NCBI RefSeq assembly: GCF_002858745.1
Contig: NZ_PJRO01000020.1
Location: 55,161-119,160, forward strand
Direction of reading: 5' to 3'
Length of the DNA: 64,000 nt
DNA from: Mesorhizobium loti
GTDB taxonomy: Bacteria; Pseudomonadota; Alphaproteobacteria; Rhizobiales; Rhizobiaceae
A program made the position numbers and the translations under genes. Position 1 is the stretch's first letter; every line of letters starts with the position of its first letter. The notes beneath the pieces are model-generated. The model was not told the origin of the DNA. It saw nothing but the letters and a program-made list of their open reading frames with translations, and did not search any database. Shown here piece by piece: positions 44,150 through 52,849 of this stretch.

Positions 44150-45287
44150 CGCCGGCTTTCGCCAGCGCCGCGATCTCGTCTTCGCTGTAGCCGGCAATCT
44201 CGCTCAGGATCGCCGCGGTGTCGGCCCCGATGCCCGGGGCAGGGCGGTCGATCGACAGCGGCTGTTCGTCGATCTGGAAAGGAAAGCCTTTCACGCGTTT
44301 GCCGTCGAAGCACTGGATGGCGTGCGACCAGCTTTCGTCTTCGAGTTTCAGCATGCCAGCGCCGTCCTGCACCGATGCGACTGCCAGTCCAATCTGTTGC
44401 AACGTGTGGGCTGCCAGCTCGCTGTCCAGCGCCGCGATATGGGCGGTCAATGCGCTCCGGAGTGCTGCGTCATCCTGCCGGATGTTCCGGCCAAGCAACG
44501 TGCACAGGCCGTCGAGGTCGGTATCGCGAACTGAAATGGCGATCCAGATTCCGTCCGCGGCCTTGAAGCAGTCCTGCAGCAGGAATGGTTCCTGCGCATT
44601 TCCACCGCGGCGGATTTCCTCTCCCATCGAAGCGGCAACAAACGTCTCGCCGATGAGGAAGGATGTCAGGTCGCGCTGCGACAGGTCGAGATGGACCGCA
44701 GGGCCGCCATTGCGCACCGAGCGCAGCGCGGTCGTGATCATGCTGGCGGCGAAGATCGCTGCCACCTGGTCGGGATAGTTCACATCGCGCCCACTGATCA
44801 CCGGCGCGTCGTCCTGATAACCGGTTCCCCAGGCAAATCCAGCCACCGCCTCGAGGGTCGAACCATAGGAAACATGGCTGGCGTCGGGGCCTGTCTCGCC
44901 CTGGCTGGAAACCGAGGCAAGGATGATGCGAGCGTTGACTGTGCGCAGCGCTTCGAAAGAAAGCCCGAGTTTCGGCAGCACGCCGCGGCGGAAATTTTCG
45001 ACCACGACATCGCTGCAAGCCACGAGCCGCAGCATGACTTCGCGGCCCGCCGGCTGCTTGAGATCGATGCTGATCGCCTGCTTGTTGCGGTTGGTGGCCC
45101 GAAACAACGGCGGCATGTCGTCGTCGGCTTTGCTTTCACCGCTCGGCCACAGCCGGAAAGGATCGCGATAGGTCGGGGATTCAATCTTGATCACCTCGGC
45201 GCCGAGGTCGGCCAGGATTGCGGATGTGGCCGCGCCGGCGGTGATGATGCCGAGATCGAGGACACGGCAGCCTTTCAGTACACTCAC
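44127..45287 (-). CDS. CaiB/BaiF-type (family III) CoA transferase, catalytic partner
   Basis: The 386-residue protein begins VSVLKGCRVLDLGIITAGAA and shows DLGAEVIKIESP, FRATNRNKQAISIDLK and ADVVVENF-like SDVVVENFRRG. The stretch PVISGRDVNYPDQ (162-174) carries an Asp near the expected catalytic site. Family III enzymes move CoA between acids. GTG at 45287 overlaps the stop of the next CaiB gene by four bases. It probably works with that neighbour as a two-subunit enzyme, as BbsEF does in toluene degradation. Confidence 0.88.
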   Translation of the reverse strand: MSVLKGCRVLDLGIITAGAATSAILADLGAEVIKIESPTYRDPFRLWPSGESKADDDMPPLFRATNRNKQAISIDLKQPAGREVMLRLVACSDVVVENFRRGVLPKLGLSFEALRTVNARIILASVSSQGETGPDASHVSYGSTLEAVAGFAWGTGYQDDAPVISGRDVNYPDQVAAIFAASMITTALRSVRNGGPAVHLDLSQRDLTSFLIGETFVAASMGEEIRRGGNAQEPFLLQDCFKAADGIWIAISVRDTDLDGLCTLLGRNIRQDDAALRSALTAHIAALDSELAAHTLQQIGLAVASVQDGAGMLKLEDESWSHAIQCFDGKRVKGFPFQIDEQPLSIDRPAPGIGADTAAILSEIAGYSEDEIAALAKAGVIELGSA

Positions 45288-46375
45288 GATATGCCGACCG
45301 CTGTTGCGACCGGCATATCTCCGATCGTGTTGGAAAATGCAGAGCCGTTCCACAGCACCGGCAGGCGCGGCGCAAAAATCGGGCTTGGCGCCTGAAGCGG
45401 ATACGGCAATTCCTCGAACAGCGCGCGCGCAGCATTGTGCGGATCGTCCAGCACTTCCTCCGGCGCCCACACCGGGCCGAGCGGAAGCCTGAACGACAGT
45501 GCTTCCTCATGCAGTTGCCGGCGCGTGCGCGAAAGGAACGCCTGCTCGATGACATCCGCCAGTTCGACGGCGTTCTCAAGGCGCCCCTGGCGTGTAGCGA
45601 ACTTGCCCTGGCGGATCCGCTCGTCCCGCACCATGGTGCACAGATGCGGCCAGTCCGGTTCCTGGTAGACCAGCGCAATCCAGCCGTCGGCGCAGCGCAC
45701 GATACGCCATTCGGCCGACGCTCCTGCGCGCCCCGGAGGGATCGGAGCATCTGGCTCCAGCGGAACCGCCTTCCAGTTCAGCCAGACGACGGTGTCCAGC
45801 AGGCTGGCGCGGATCGTTGCGGTATGGTTCGAGCTCGGCTCCCTGGCGAGCGAAGCGGAGAGACCGCAGAAGGTGGCCAGGCCGAGCGCATAGGCTTCCT
45901 GGTGACCGACCAGCTTGAGCGGTTCACGGTCGGCATCGCCCACCATGTTCAGGAAGCCGCCCAGAGCGGCAACGGTGAATTCGGTTGCGGTGATATCGGC
46001 ATCGGCATTCCTGCCGCCGAAAAGTGAAAGCAGTGCGACCTTCTTCGGCAGGTCCTTGGCGGCAACGGAACCGTGAACACGACGGTCGACAATGGCGACA
46101 TCGGCCTTCCGCAGGATGCCGGGCAGAAACCCGTCATTTGGACTGCAGTCGACGATCGACTTTCTTGCCGACAGGAAGCGTTGCAGCGCTTCGGCGCCGG
46201 CCGATGCTTCCTTCCCGGTATCCAGCGGCGCATGGTCTTCGACCTGGATCACCTTCGCACCGAGATCGGCAAAAATGCGCCCGGCCATAGCCGCGCTTAA
46301 CCGAAGGGCGTTGCCAGGTGGGCCGCCGACGGCCTCGACAACCGTCAGCCCTTCATAGGGACGTGCAGGCGTCAT
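45284..46375 (-). CDS. CaiB/BaiF-type CoA transferase homologue lacking the catalytic Asp
   Basis: The 363-residue protein keeps the fold (MAGRIFADLGAKVIQVEDH, YEGLTVVEAVGGPP), but the region that should hold the catalytic Asp reads PLKLVGHQEAYALG (152-165), with no Asp. The central RNKxAI stretch is also poorly kept. It may be the non-catalytic subunit of a heteromer with the adjacent CaiB protein. ATG at 46375 overlaps the dienelactone-hydrolase stop (ATGA); a GTG six codons upstream is possible. Confidence 0.82.
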   Translation of the reverse strand: MTPARPYEGLTVVEAVGGPPGNALRLSAAMAGRIFADLGAKVIQVEDHAPLDTGKEASAGAEALQRFLSARKSIVDCSPNDGFLPGILRKADVAIVDRRVHGSVAAKDLPKKVALLSLFGGRNADADITATEFTVAALGGFLNMVGDADREPLKLVGHQEAYALGLATFCGLSASLAREPSSNHTATIRASLLDTVVWLNWKAVPLEPDAPIPPGRAGASAEWRIVRCADGWIALVYQEPDWPHLCTMVRDERIRQGKFATRQGRLENAVELADVIEQAFLSRTRRQLHEEALSFRLPLGPVWAPEEVLDDPHNAARALFEELPYPLQAPSPIFAPRLPVLWNGSAFSNTIGDMPVATAVGIS

Positions 46376-47103
46376 TTCAGGGTGCGTTCCCACAGCTTGA
46401 ACATCTTTGCCCAGGTCGCTTCCGCGGCCTGCGGCTGGTAGGCGCGCCCGGCCGTGAAGCAGTAGCCGTGGCGGCTGTTGGAATGGATTTCGGTTTCGTG
46501 CTTGCCGCCGCTCGCCTGGATCGCCTGCTCGATCGCGGCGATCGTCTCCGGCGGTGTCGCCGTGTCAGTCTCGGCAAAGCCGAAATAGAGTTCGCCTTTC
46601 ACCTGTGACAGCAGCTTGTGCGGGGAGCCGTCGTCTTCGGTGAAAAGGCCGACTCCGTAGAGCGAGACGGCCGATGCAAAACGGTCGCCGAAATAGGCCG
46701 ACAGCGACACCGCATAACGTCCGCTCATGCAGAAGCCGACGCAGGAAACCTTGTCGCTCTTGGCGTCGGCCTCACCGTCGAGATAACCGAGCAGGCCGGC
46801 AGTGTCCTCGTTGACGCCATCATTGTCGAGGCTGCGCAGGCAGGCGCCGACCACTGCCGACATGCGGTCGTCCCGGCGCGGCAGGTCGAAGCGCACCGTT
46901 CCCAGGCGATAGTAGAGATCGGGCAGGGCGCAGTAGTAGCCGCGGGCTGCGATGCGGCGCGCCATGTCGCGCAGCTCCTCGCGAATGCCAGGAGCGTCCA
47001 TGTAGAGGATGACGACCGGATATGGTCCATCGCCTTCCGGCCGCACCGTGAAAGTCGGCATGCGACCGTGCTTGGTTACGACGAGTACTTCGTTTTCGCG
47101 CAT
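46372..47103 (-). CDS. dienelactone hydrolase family protein
   Basis: The 243-residue alpha/beta hydrolase has the DLH pattern with a Cys nucleophile in GFCMSG (Cys125), an Asp in FAETDTATPP and a His in NSRHGYCF. Such enzymes open lactones or cleave activated esters. It sits between the DUF35 gene and the CoA transferases in the copy-4 operon. Unlike the three other alpha/beta proteins of the region, it keeps a full triad. Confidence 0.9.
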   Translation of the reverse strand: MRENEVLVVTKHGRMPTFTVRPEGDGPYPVVILYMDAPGIREELRDMARRIAARGYYCALPDLYYRLGTVRFDLPRRDDRMSAVVGACLRSLDNDGVNEDTAGLLGYLDGEADAKSDKVSCVGFCMSGRYAVSLSAYFGDRFASAVSLYGVGLFTEDDGSPHKLLSQVKGELYFGFAETDTATPPETIAAIEQAIQASGGKHETEIHSNSRHGYCFTAGRAYQPQAAEATWAKMFKLWERTLK

Positions 47104-47115
47104 CTTATCCTCGGG

Positions 47116-47523
47116 TCAGCTGTTGGTGTCGGCGGCTTTCAGCTTGAAAGCATGCTGGGTTCTGTCGAGATGACGCCGGTAAGTTATCGATACCGGCCTG
47201 TCGATCCAGCTTCCTTGTGGTTCCTCGCCGACAAGATTGGAAACGACGATCGGCCCCTCGGCCAGCCGCACGGCAATGACGTTGTAGGGTTGCGGATAAT
47301 CCTCGAAATATTGTCGGTGAAAGACCACCCACGACAGGATGGTGCCTTCGCCGGAGATTTCGGTCCACTCATAGTCCATCGAACTGCATTCGGCGCATAT
47401 TGGTCCCGGCGGGTAGCGGAAGCGCTCGCAATGCGAACATCTGGGCAGCGCCATCTTCTGGCGTTCCATGCTGTCCCAAAGGGGCAGGTCGTAAAGCGAC
47501 AGGACGCGTTGGGAATTTGCCAT
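47116..47523 (-). CDS. DUF35 zinc-ribbon/OB-fold protein (thiolase partner 2)
   Basis: The 135-residue protein has a zinc ribbon (CSHCERFRYPPGPICAEC) and an OB-fold (GEGTILSWVVFHR, VIAVRLAEGPIVVSNLVG). It follows the second thiolase-like gene after four bases and should form a complex with that protein, as in the first pair. Confidence 0.9.
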   Translation of the reverse strand: MANSQRVLSLYDLPLWDSMERQKMALPRCSHCERFRYPPGPICAECSSMDYEWTEISGEGTILSWVVFHRQYFEDYPQPYNVIAVRLAEGPIVVSNLVGEEPQGSWIDRPVSITYRRHLDRTQHAFKLKAADTNS

Positions 47524-47527
47524 CGGC

Positions 47528-48694
47528 TTATTGTCCGTAGATGATCGAGACGGCCTTGCCGGCAACGTCGGAACTGTAATGGACGTGGCGGCATTCAGGC
47601 ACCTGCCGTTCGCCGGCCTCGCCACGGACCTGCCGCACCGCTTCGATCTGGTGGTTCCAGCCTTGCATGTAGCTCTCCGACAGATGCCCGCCGCCGGTGT
47701 TCACCGGCAGGCCCCTGGCAAGCGAAATGCCATGCTCGCGCATGAATTTGCCGGCCTCTCCGGTCTTGCAGTAGCCATACCCTTCCAGGGCCAGCGGGAT
47801 GTGCAGCGAAAAACTATCGTAGATCTGCAGCGCGTCCATATCCGACGGGCCAAGCGACGCCATCGAAAAGACCTGTTCGCCGACGGCCTGTTGCGCAGGC
47901 TGGTAAAAATCGGTCAGGCGGGGTTCGAGGCTGGTGGCGCCGGTGTTGAGATCGTACCGTCCGATGCCGTGGATGGGCACGGGTGCCCGGCCGATACGCT
48001 TGGCCTTGCTGGCCTCGGCGATGATCAGGGCGACGCCGCCATCATTGATCAGGCAATAGTCGAACAGATGCAGCGGTTCGCAGATATAGGGCGAAGCGAG
48101 ATAGTCCTCGACCGTGATCGGCTTTCGCATCAGGGCCTGTGGATTGCGGGACGCTGCCAACCTCTGCGCCACGGCGACTTCGGCGAGTTCTGCCTCGCTC
48201 ATGCCGCGTTCCTGCATGTAGCGTCGTGCCATCAAGGCATAGAGCGCGCCCTGCGAGGTGAAGCCCCAGGGGGCGTGGTAGATATAGGAGAGGAAAGCCG
48301 AGCCGCCTTGCGCATCGGCGCCGCCATAATTCACTGCGGCAGAGCGCTGGTCGTTGCCGTAGATGAGAGCAACAACTTCGGCCTGGCCGGCGTTGATGGC
48401 CATGCAGGCCTCGAGGACCGCGAGCATTGCATCGGCCTGACCGCCCCAGCGGACATCCAGGCCGAGCAGTTCGCCGACGCGCTCGTAGGCGACCGTCGGT
48501 CCCACGATCAGGCCATCGACATCTGCCCTGGATATGCCGGCGTCGGCGAGGGCTGCGACGAATGCCTCGGCTGCGTAGCCATAGGAATCATGCGGTTTCT
48601 GGCCGGCTCTGACGCGGGCGTGATCTGCCGGCCAGTCAGTCTGGCCAATACCGATCACCGAAGCTGTTTTGGCAGCCATGCCGGCAAGTCTCAT
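47528..48694 (-). CDS. thiolase-superfamily protein, DUF35-dependent type (2)
   Basis: The 388-residue protein has the thiolase fold, but the nucleophile region reads VRWGGQADAM (81-90), without Cys. The YDSFSLHIPLALEGYGYC stretch resembles the first copy and Ltp2-type proteins. NTGGGHLSES replaces the C-terminal thiolase motif. It is likely a C-C lyase on an acyl-CoA with the adjacent DUF35 protein. ATG at 48694 follows GGAGG; ATG at 48679 is an alternative. It is first in a five-gene operon under element copy 4. Confidence 0.85.
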   Translation of the reverse strand: MRLAGMAAKTASVIGIGQTDWPADHARVRAGQKPHDSYGYAAEAFVAALADAGISRADVDGLIVGPTVAYERVGELLGLDVRWGGQADAMLAVLEACMAINAGQAEVVALIYGNDQRSAAVNYGGADAQGGSAFLSYIYHAPWGFTSQGALYALMARRYMQERGMSEAELAEVAVAQRLAASRNPQALMRKPITVEDYLASPYICEPLHLFDYCLINDGGVALIIAEASKAKRIGRAPVPIHGIGRYDLNTGATSLEPRLTDFYQPAQQAVGEQVFSMASLGPSDMDALQIYDSFSLHIPLALEGYGYCKTGEAGKFMREHGISLARGLPVNTGGGHLSESYMQGWNHQIEAVRQVRGEAGERQVPECRHVHYSSDVAGKAVSIIYGQ

Positions 48695-48813
48695 CACGCC
48701 TCCACGCCCGCGGCATTCGCAACACCGCCGCATTCTGCTTATCTGCAATGTCATTCACGGGTGCCCAAAAGGCCTGGACAACTGCTGCCAGAGTTCTTGG
48801 ATGAGCCTTGGTC

Positions 48814-48856
48814 CGTCAACCGACTTAAGCGTAACGTTTGTTGAGCTATTCTCATC
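48814..48856 (-). promoter_or_regulatory. conserved 43-bp LysR-type promoter element, copy 4 (thiolase 2 operon)
   Basis: GTTGAG-CTATT-CTCATC (48840-48856), exactly 20 bases, then minus-strand TTGACG (48819-48814) preceded by TTAAGTCGG. This is nearly the same as copy 1, including the CGACTTAA block in between. It faces the thiolase gene 119 bases away. Confidence 0.7.
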
Positions 48857-48888
48857 AGTGCCGCACTGTCCGTAGCGAAGAGGCCTTG

Positions 48889-48931
48889 GCTCAAAAGAAC
48901 TCAACGGTTGGTCAGTTTCTATCGGTTGACG
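48889..48931 (+). promoter_or_regulatory. conserved 43-bp LysR-type promoter element, copy 5, degenerate (alpha/beta-hydrolase 2)
   Basis: GCTCAA-AAGAA-CTCAAC (48889-48905) keeps the right half-site and the T-N11-A spacing but not the left half. TTGACG (48926-48931) follows after 20 bases, preceded by ATCGG. It faces the gene at 48986, back to back with copy 4, the same layout as copies 1 and 2. Confidence 0.5.
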
Positions 48932-48985
48932 ATATGGACGGCATGCCGTGCCTTGTCGCAAAGGCCAGCGGAGGAGGAGCGCGCG

Positions 48986-49774
48986 ATGGGGATGCAATGG
49001 ATCGAGGCCAATGGAGCCCGCTTCCGTTATGAGTATCGCCGGGGCGTCGCCGGCACGCTTGTCCTGCTGCACGAAATGGGCGGCCGGCTTGAAAGTTTTG
49101 ATGGGCTGATGGTGGGCCTCGGCGAGCGCTGGAACATCCTGCGCTATGATCAGCGCGGCGCCGGACAATCTGACCGCATCGCAGGATCGTTGAGCATAGA
49201 CACGCCTGCTGCCGACCTTGCCGGTATTCTCGACGGGTTGGAAGTCGCAGGCCCGGTCGTCGTTGTCGGTGCGGCACTTGGCGCGTCCGTGGCGATACGG
49301 TTTGCATCGAAATGGCCTGCGCGTGCGGCGGCACTCGTGCTTCTTGCGCCGTCGACAGGCCTCATTCCAGGCAACCATGACGCAACGATCGAGAAGATCG
49401 AGGGGTTGGAGAAAAGCGCGCGGGAAGGTACCGTTTCGCTGGCAAGCAATGGCGCTCGGCTACCGGATCCGGCAAGCTCCGCCGCGACATGGCGGATGCT
49501 TATCGGCCTCGATCTGGCCGCCGATCTTGCCAGCCTGTCCTGTCCGGTGTTGGTGGCGGCGGGTTCGAGGGACACCTTCCGGCCGCCTGCCCATGTTGCG
49601 GAAGTCGCAGCCAGGATCCCCGGGGCGCAATCGCTTGTCCTGGACACTGGTCATGTCATGGCGATCGAGACGCCGGACCTTGTGGCGTCAACGATTGCGA
49701 CGTTTCTGGGCAGCGCGGGATTCGCACCGCCGTCGACCAAGATTCCGACGCCGTCCGACCAGGCTTGTGGTTGA
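48986..49774 (+). CDS. alpha/beta-hydrolase-fold protein without nucleophilic Ser (copy 2)
   Basis: The 262-residue protein is paralogous to the one at 34615 (shared HEMGG, RYDQRGAG and LVLLAPSTGL). The elbow reads VVVGAALGAS, so Ala97 stands where Ser is expected, while Asp196 (AAGSRD) and His223 (DTGHVMAIETP) are kept. ATG at 48986 follows GGAGGAG. Its TGA at 49772-49774 lies inside element copy 6. Confidence 0.88.
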   Translation: MGMQWIEANGARFRYEYRRGVAGTLVLLHEMGGRLESFDGLMVGLGERWNILRYDQRGAGQSDRIAGSLSIDTPAADLAGILDGLEVAGPVVVVGAALGASVAIRFASKWPARAAALVLLAPSTGLIPGNHDATIEKIEGLEKSAREGTVSLASNGARLPDPASSAATWRMLIGLDLAADLASLSCPVLVAAGSRDTFRPPAHVAEVAARIPGAQSLVLDTGHVMAIETPDLVASTIATFLGSAGFAPPSTKIPTPSDQACG

Positions 49775-49812
49775 GGATTCCTCACGAATGAGGTCTTTTT
49801 ACTCGTTTGACG
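49770..49812 (+). promoter_or_regulatory. conserved 43-bp LysR-type promoter element, copy 6 (ABC transporter operon)
   Basis: GTTGAG-GATTC-CTCACG (49770-49786) contains the perfect palindrome TGAGGA-T-TCCTCA and overlaps the stop codon of the upstream gene. Exactly 20 bases later comes TTGACG (49807-49812) in ACTCGTTTGACG. The TTG start of the binding protein is 100 bases further. Confidence 0.7.
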
Positions 49813-49912
49813 ATTCCGAGGCCCGACGAGCAACATGCACAATCAGTGAGACTTGGCAGCAAACCAGGCCACGCGGCTTGCCTCGCAAGCCGGCTACACA
49901 AGGGAGGACTCT

Positions 49913-50968
49913 TTGAACAACACTCGCCGCAATCTTTTAAGGCTGGTCGGAGCTACGCTGGCGCTGTCGCTGGCTGGTGCCCCGGCATTTGCCGATCCGT
50001 CACAGCAGCTCGTGGATGCCGCCAAGGCCGAAGGCCAGATGGTCTGGTACACGGGCCTCATCGTTCCGCAGGTCGTGCGCCCGCTGGCCGAAGGCTTCCA
50101 GAAAAAGTATGGCATCGAGGTTAAATACTCCACGACCGGAGATGCCGATACCGTGCTGAAGCTGACCAGCCAGGCGCGCGTCGGCAAGATGGAAGCCGAT
50201 CTTTTCGACACGCCGGGCACGGCGATCGCCCCGCTTGCTGCCGCCAATCTGATCGAGCCGTATCAGCCATTGGCGCTGGCCGACTATGATCCGATGTTCA
50301 AGCCGGCGTCCAAGCTCTATTCCGGCATCTACACGCTGTTCCTGACCACCACCTACAACACCGATCTGGTTCCGGCCGATCAGGCGCCGAAGACCTATGA
50401 GGATCTGCTCGACCCGAAATGGAAGGGCAAGATGGTCTGGACCGATACGCGTGGCGTTTCGGGCCCTCCCGGCTTCATCGGCAACATCCTGCAGACGATG
50501 GGCGAAGAGAAGGGCATGGACTATCTGCGCAAGCTCAGCCAGCAGCAGATCGCCCGTGACCCGGGCAGCCAGCGTGTCGCGATCGACAAGGTGATTTCGG
50601 GCCAGTACGAGATCGGCGTGATGACCTACAACCATCATGCGGAAATCAGCAAGGCAAAGGGTGCTCCGATCGGCTGGGTGAAGATGGAGCCGCTGGTTGC
50701 CAATCTCGGCGCCATCGCCATCGTCAAGAACGCGCCGCACCCGAATGCCGCCAAGCTCTTCCTTGAATATCTGTTCTCCGAGGACGGCGCGCAGATTATC
50801 CGCGAAGCCAACTACCCGCCCGGCCATCCGAACGTGCAGGCCAAGATCCCCGCGATCAGCCCCAAGACCGGCAACTTCAAATTCACGTTGCTGTCGCCTG
50901 AGGTTGCCTCGCAGGAAGCCGAGCCGCTCAAGACCTGGCTCAAGATCTATGACGAGCTGTTCAAATGA
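49913..50968 (+). CDS. iron(III)-type ABC transporter solute-binding protein
   Basis: The 351-residue periplasmic protein has a signal peptide (NNTRRNLLRLVGATLAL, cleavage after AFA, about residue 27; the paired Arg may be a Tat signal) and the FbpA/AfuA-like pattern LVDAAKAEGQMVWYTG and GIEVKYSTTGDADTVL. The start is TTG at 49913 with AGGGAGG upstream; a longer frame lacks a ribosome-binding site. This family binds ferric ion but also phosphonates, thiamine and organic anions. Regulation with the catabolic genes argues for an organic substrate. Confidence 0.88.
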   Translation: MNNTRRNLLRLVGATLALSLAGAPAFADPSQQLVDAAKAEGQMVWYTGLIVPQVVRPLAEGFQKKYGIEVKYSTTGDADTVLKLTSQARVGKMEADLFDTPGTAIAPLAAANLIEPYQPLALADYDPMFKPASKLYSGIYTLFLTTTYNTDLVPADQAPKTYEDLLDPKWKGKMVWTDTRGVSGPPGFIGNILQTMGEEKGMDYLRKLSQQQIARDPGSQRVAIDKVISGQYEIGVMTYNHHAEISKAKGAPIGWVKMEPLVANLGAIAIVKNAPHPNAAKLFLEYLFSEDGAQIIREANYPPGHPNVQAKIPAISPKTGNFKFTLLSPEVASQEAEPLKTWLKIYDELFK

Positions 50969-52719
50969 CGGCCATCATTGATGGTTCCTCCCAGGACGCC
51001 CGGCCCCGGATTTCCGGGGCCGGGCGGCGTTACCGCGACCCGCTCTGGTTGTTGTCGCTGGTGATGGTTGTCATCGTTGGTTGCCTCGTTCTGCCGCCTT
51101 TCGTTGCACTGGTGCGCAACAGCCTTTTTGAAACCCTGCCGGATGGCTCATCCGGCGCTTTCACGCTCGAGAACTTTGCCCGTCTGGCGGCGAACGGACA
51201 TTTCCTGCAGAGCACGATCAATTCCGTTGTCTTCGCATTGTTGTCGACCGTGCTGGCCATCCTTATGGGTGGCTCCCTGGCCTGGATCGTCGAGCGCACC
51301 AACGCGCCGTTCCGCGATCTCGCCTATCTGATGACGGTTGTCTCGCTGAGCATCCCCGGTGTCATCTATGTTCCGGCCTGGCTGTTCTTCCTGGGGCCGA
51401 CGGGCCCCTTGAACGACCTCTACAGGTTGGCCGGCGGCAGCGGCCTGCTTTTCAACGTCAATTCCATGACCGGCATGGTCATCATCGAGGGCTTCGGCTG
51501 GATCCCGCTGACCTTCCTGCTCTTTGCCGCAAGCTTCCGCATGGCCAACGCCGAACTCGAGGAGGCAGCCCGCATGAGCGGCGCCAATGTCTTCGAGATG
51601 ATGCGCCGGGTCTCCATTCCGCTTGCTGCACCCGCCGCCTTCGCGGCCGCGTTGTTCATTTTCATCCGCTCGCTGCAGGCCTTCGATATCCCGAAGCTCG
51701 TTGGCACTGGTGCCGGCATCAAACTGCTGACGACGGACATCTACGACAGCATCCGCACTGTCCCGCCGCAGATCGGCTATGCAAGCGCTTTCTCCGTGGC
51801 TTTGACCATCGTGGTTGCCGGGTTGCTCTATCTGTACAGCCGCCTTGCCATGAACGCGTCGCGTTTCGCGACCGTGACCGGCAAGGGCTACAAGCCGCGG
51901 CCACTGGCTTTGGGCTGGGCGCGCTGGGTCTGTGGTGGCATCGTTCTGCTCAACGTGCTGATCGTCCTGGTGCTGCCGTTGCTGATGCTGCTCTGGGTCG
52001 CCGTCACGCCGTTCATCCGGCCGGTGCGCTGGTCGGCGTTCTCATCGTTGACAAGCGACAACTTCGCTTTGGTGCTGACCGACGATCGCTACCTGGAATT
52101 GGTCACGAACACGCTGATCGTATCGGCGTCGGCGGCGACCGTCACGATGCTGCTGATGGTCATCTGTGGTTGGCTGGTGGCCAGGCGGCGTGCCTATCAC
52201 ACAGCACTCGACCAGATGATCGCACTGCCGATGCTGATCCCGTCGATCGTGCTCAGCGTGGCGATGATGGATCTGGCGCTGCGTTCGCCGATCCCGCTAT
52301 ATTCCACGCTGACCATCGTCGTCATCGCCTTCGTCGTTCACTACCTGCCGTTCGGTATGCGCTACACTTTCACCGGCTCGCTGCAGCTTCACAAGGAGCT
52401 GGAGGAATCGGCCGGCGTCTGCGGGGCGACACCGCTCGGCATGCTGCGCCGTATCGTGGTTCCGCTGCTGATGCCTTCGATCGTCGCCGGCTGGCTGTTC
52501 GTGTTCCTCAACGCCTCGCGCGATCTGTCGACGGCGATCATTCTGGCGGGGCCGGACACCAAGACGATTGCGGTGGCGATCTTCGACCAGGCCATCAACG
52601 GACAGTTCAGCGAAGTGGCGGCGCTGGGTCTGTTGTGGTCGGCGATGATGAGCATCGTCGCGATGATCTTCTACTTCCTGGTGCAACGCCGCTCCAGCGG
52701 CGGTGGCATCTCCTTCTAA
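50965..52719 (+). CDS. ABC transporter double permease (FbpB/ThiP-like)
   Basis: The 584-residue protein has twelve predicted spans and two permease domains, each with a docking loop (ELEEAARMSGANVFEMMRRVSIP; ELEESAGVCGATPLGMLRRIVVP). It overlaps the binding-protein stop by four bases. The matching ATPase is at 37.9 kb in another operon of the same region. Confidence 0.92.
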   Translation: MTAIIDGSSQDARPRISGAGRRYRDPLWLLSLVMVVIVGCLVLPPFVALVRNSLFETLPDGSSGAFTLENFARLAANGHFLQSTINSVVFALLSTVLAILMGGSLAWIVERTNAPFRDLAYLMTVVSLSIPGVIYVPAWLFFLGPTGPLNDLYRLAGGSGLLFNVNSMTGMVIIEGFGWIPLTFLLFAASFRMANAELEEAARMSGANVFEMMRRVSIPLAAPAAFAAALFIFIRSLQAFDIPKLVGTGAGIKLLTTDIYDSIRTVPPQIGYASAFSVALTIVVAGLLYLYSRLAMNASRFATVTGKGYKPRPLALGWARWVCGGIVLLNVLIVLVLPLLMLLWVAVTPFIRPVRWSAFSSLTSDNFALVLTDDRYLELVTNTLIVSASAATVTMLLMVICGWLVARRRAYHTALDQMIALPMLIPSIVLSVAMMDLALRSPIPLYSTLTIVVIAFVVHYLPFGMRYTFTGSLQLHKELEESAGVCGATPLGMLRRIVVPLLMPSIVAGWLFVFLNASRDLSTAIILAGPDTKTIAVAIFDQAINGQFSEVAALGLLWSAMMSIVAMIFYFLVQRRSSGGGISF

Positions 52720-52849
52720 AGCGCCCCATTCCGCGGCGCGCGGCTGATGAGCAGCCGAGAGCAAAAACAAGCGACAACGCGTTTCGGCCACGCTGGCCGG
52801 AACGCAGGATTTTGGCCGGCCCAATGGCGGGCCGCGCGGAGGCAGTGGC

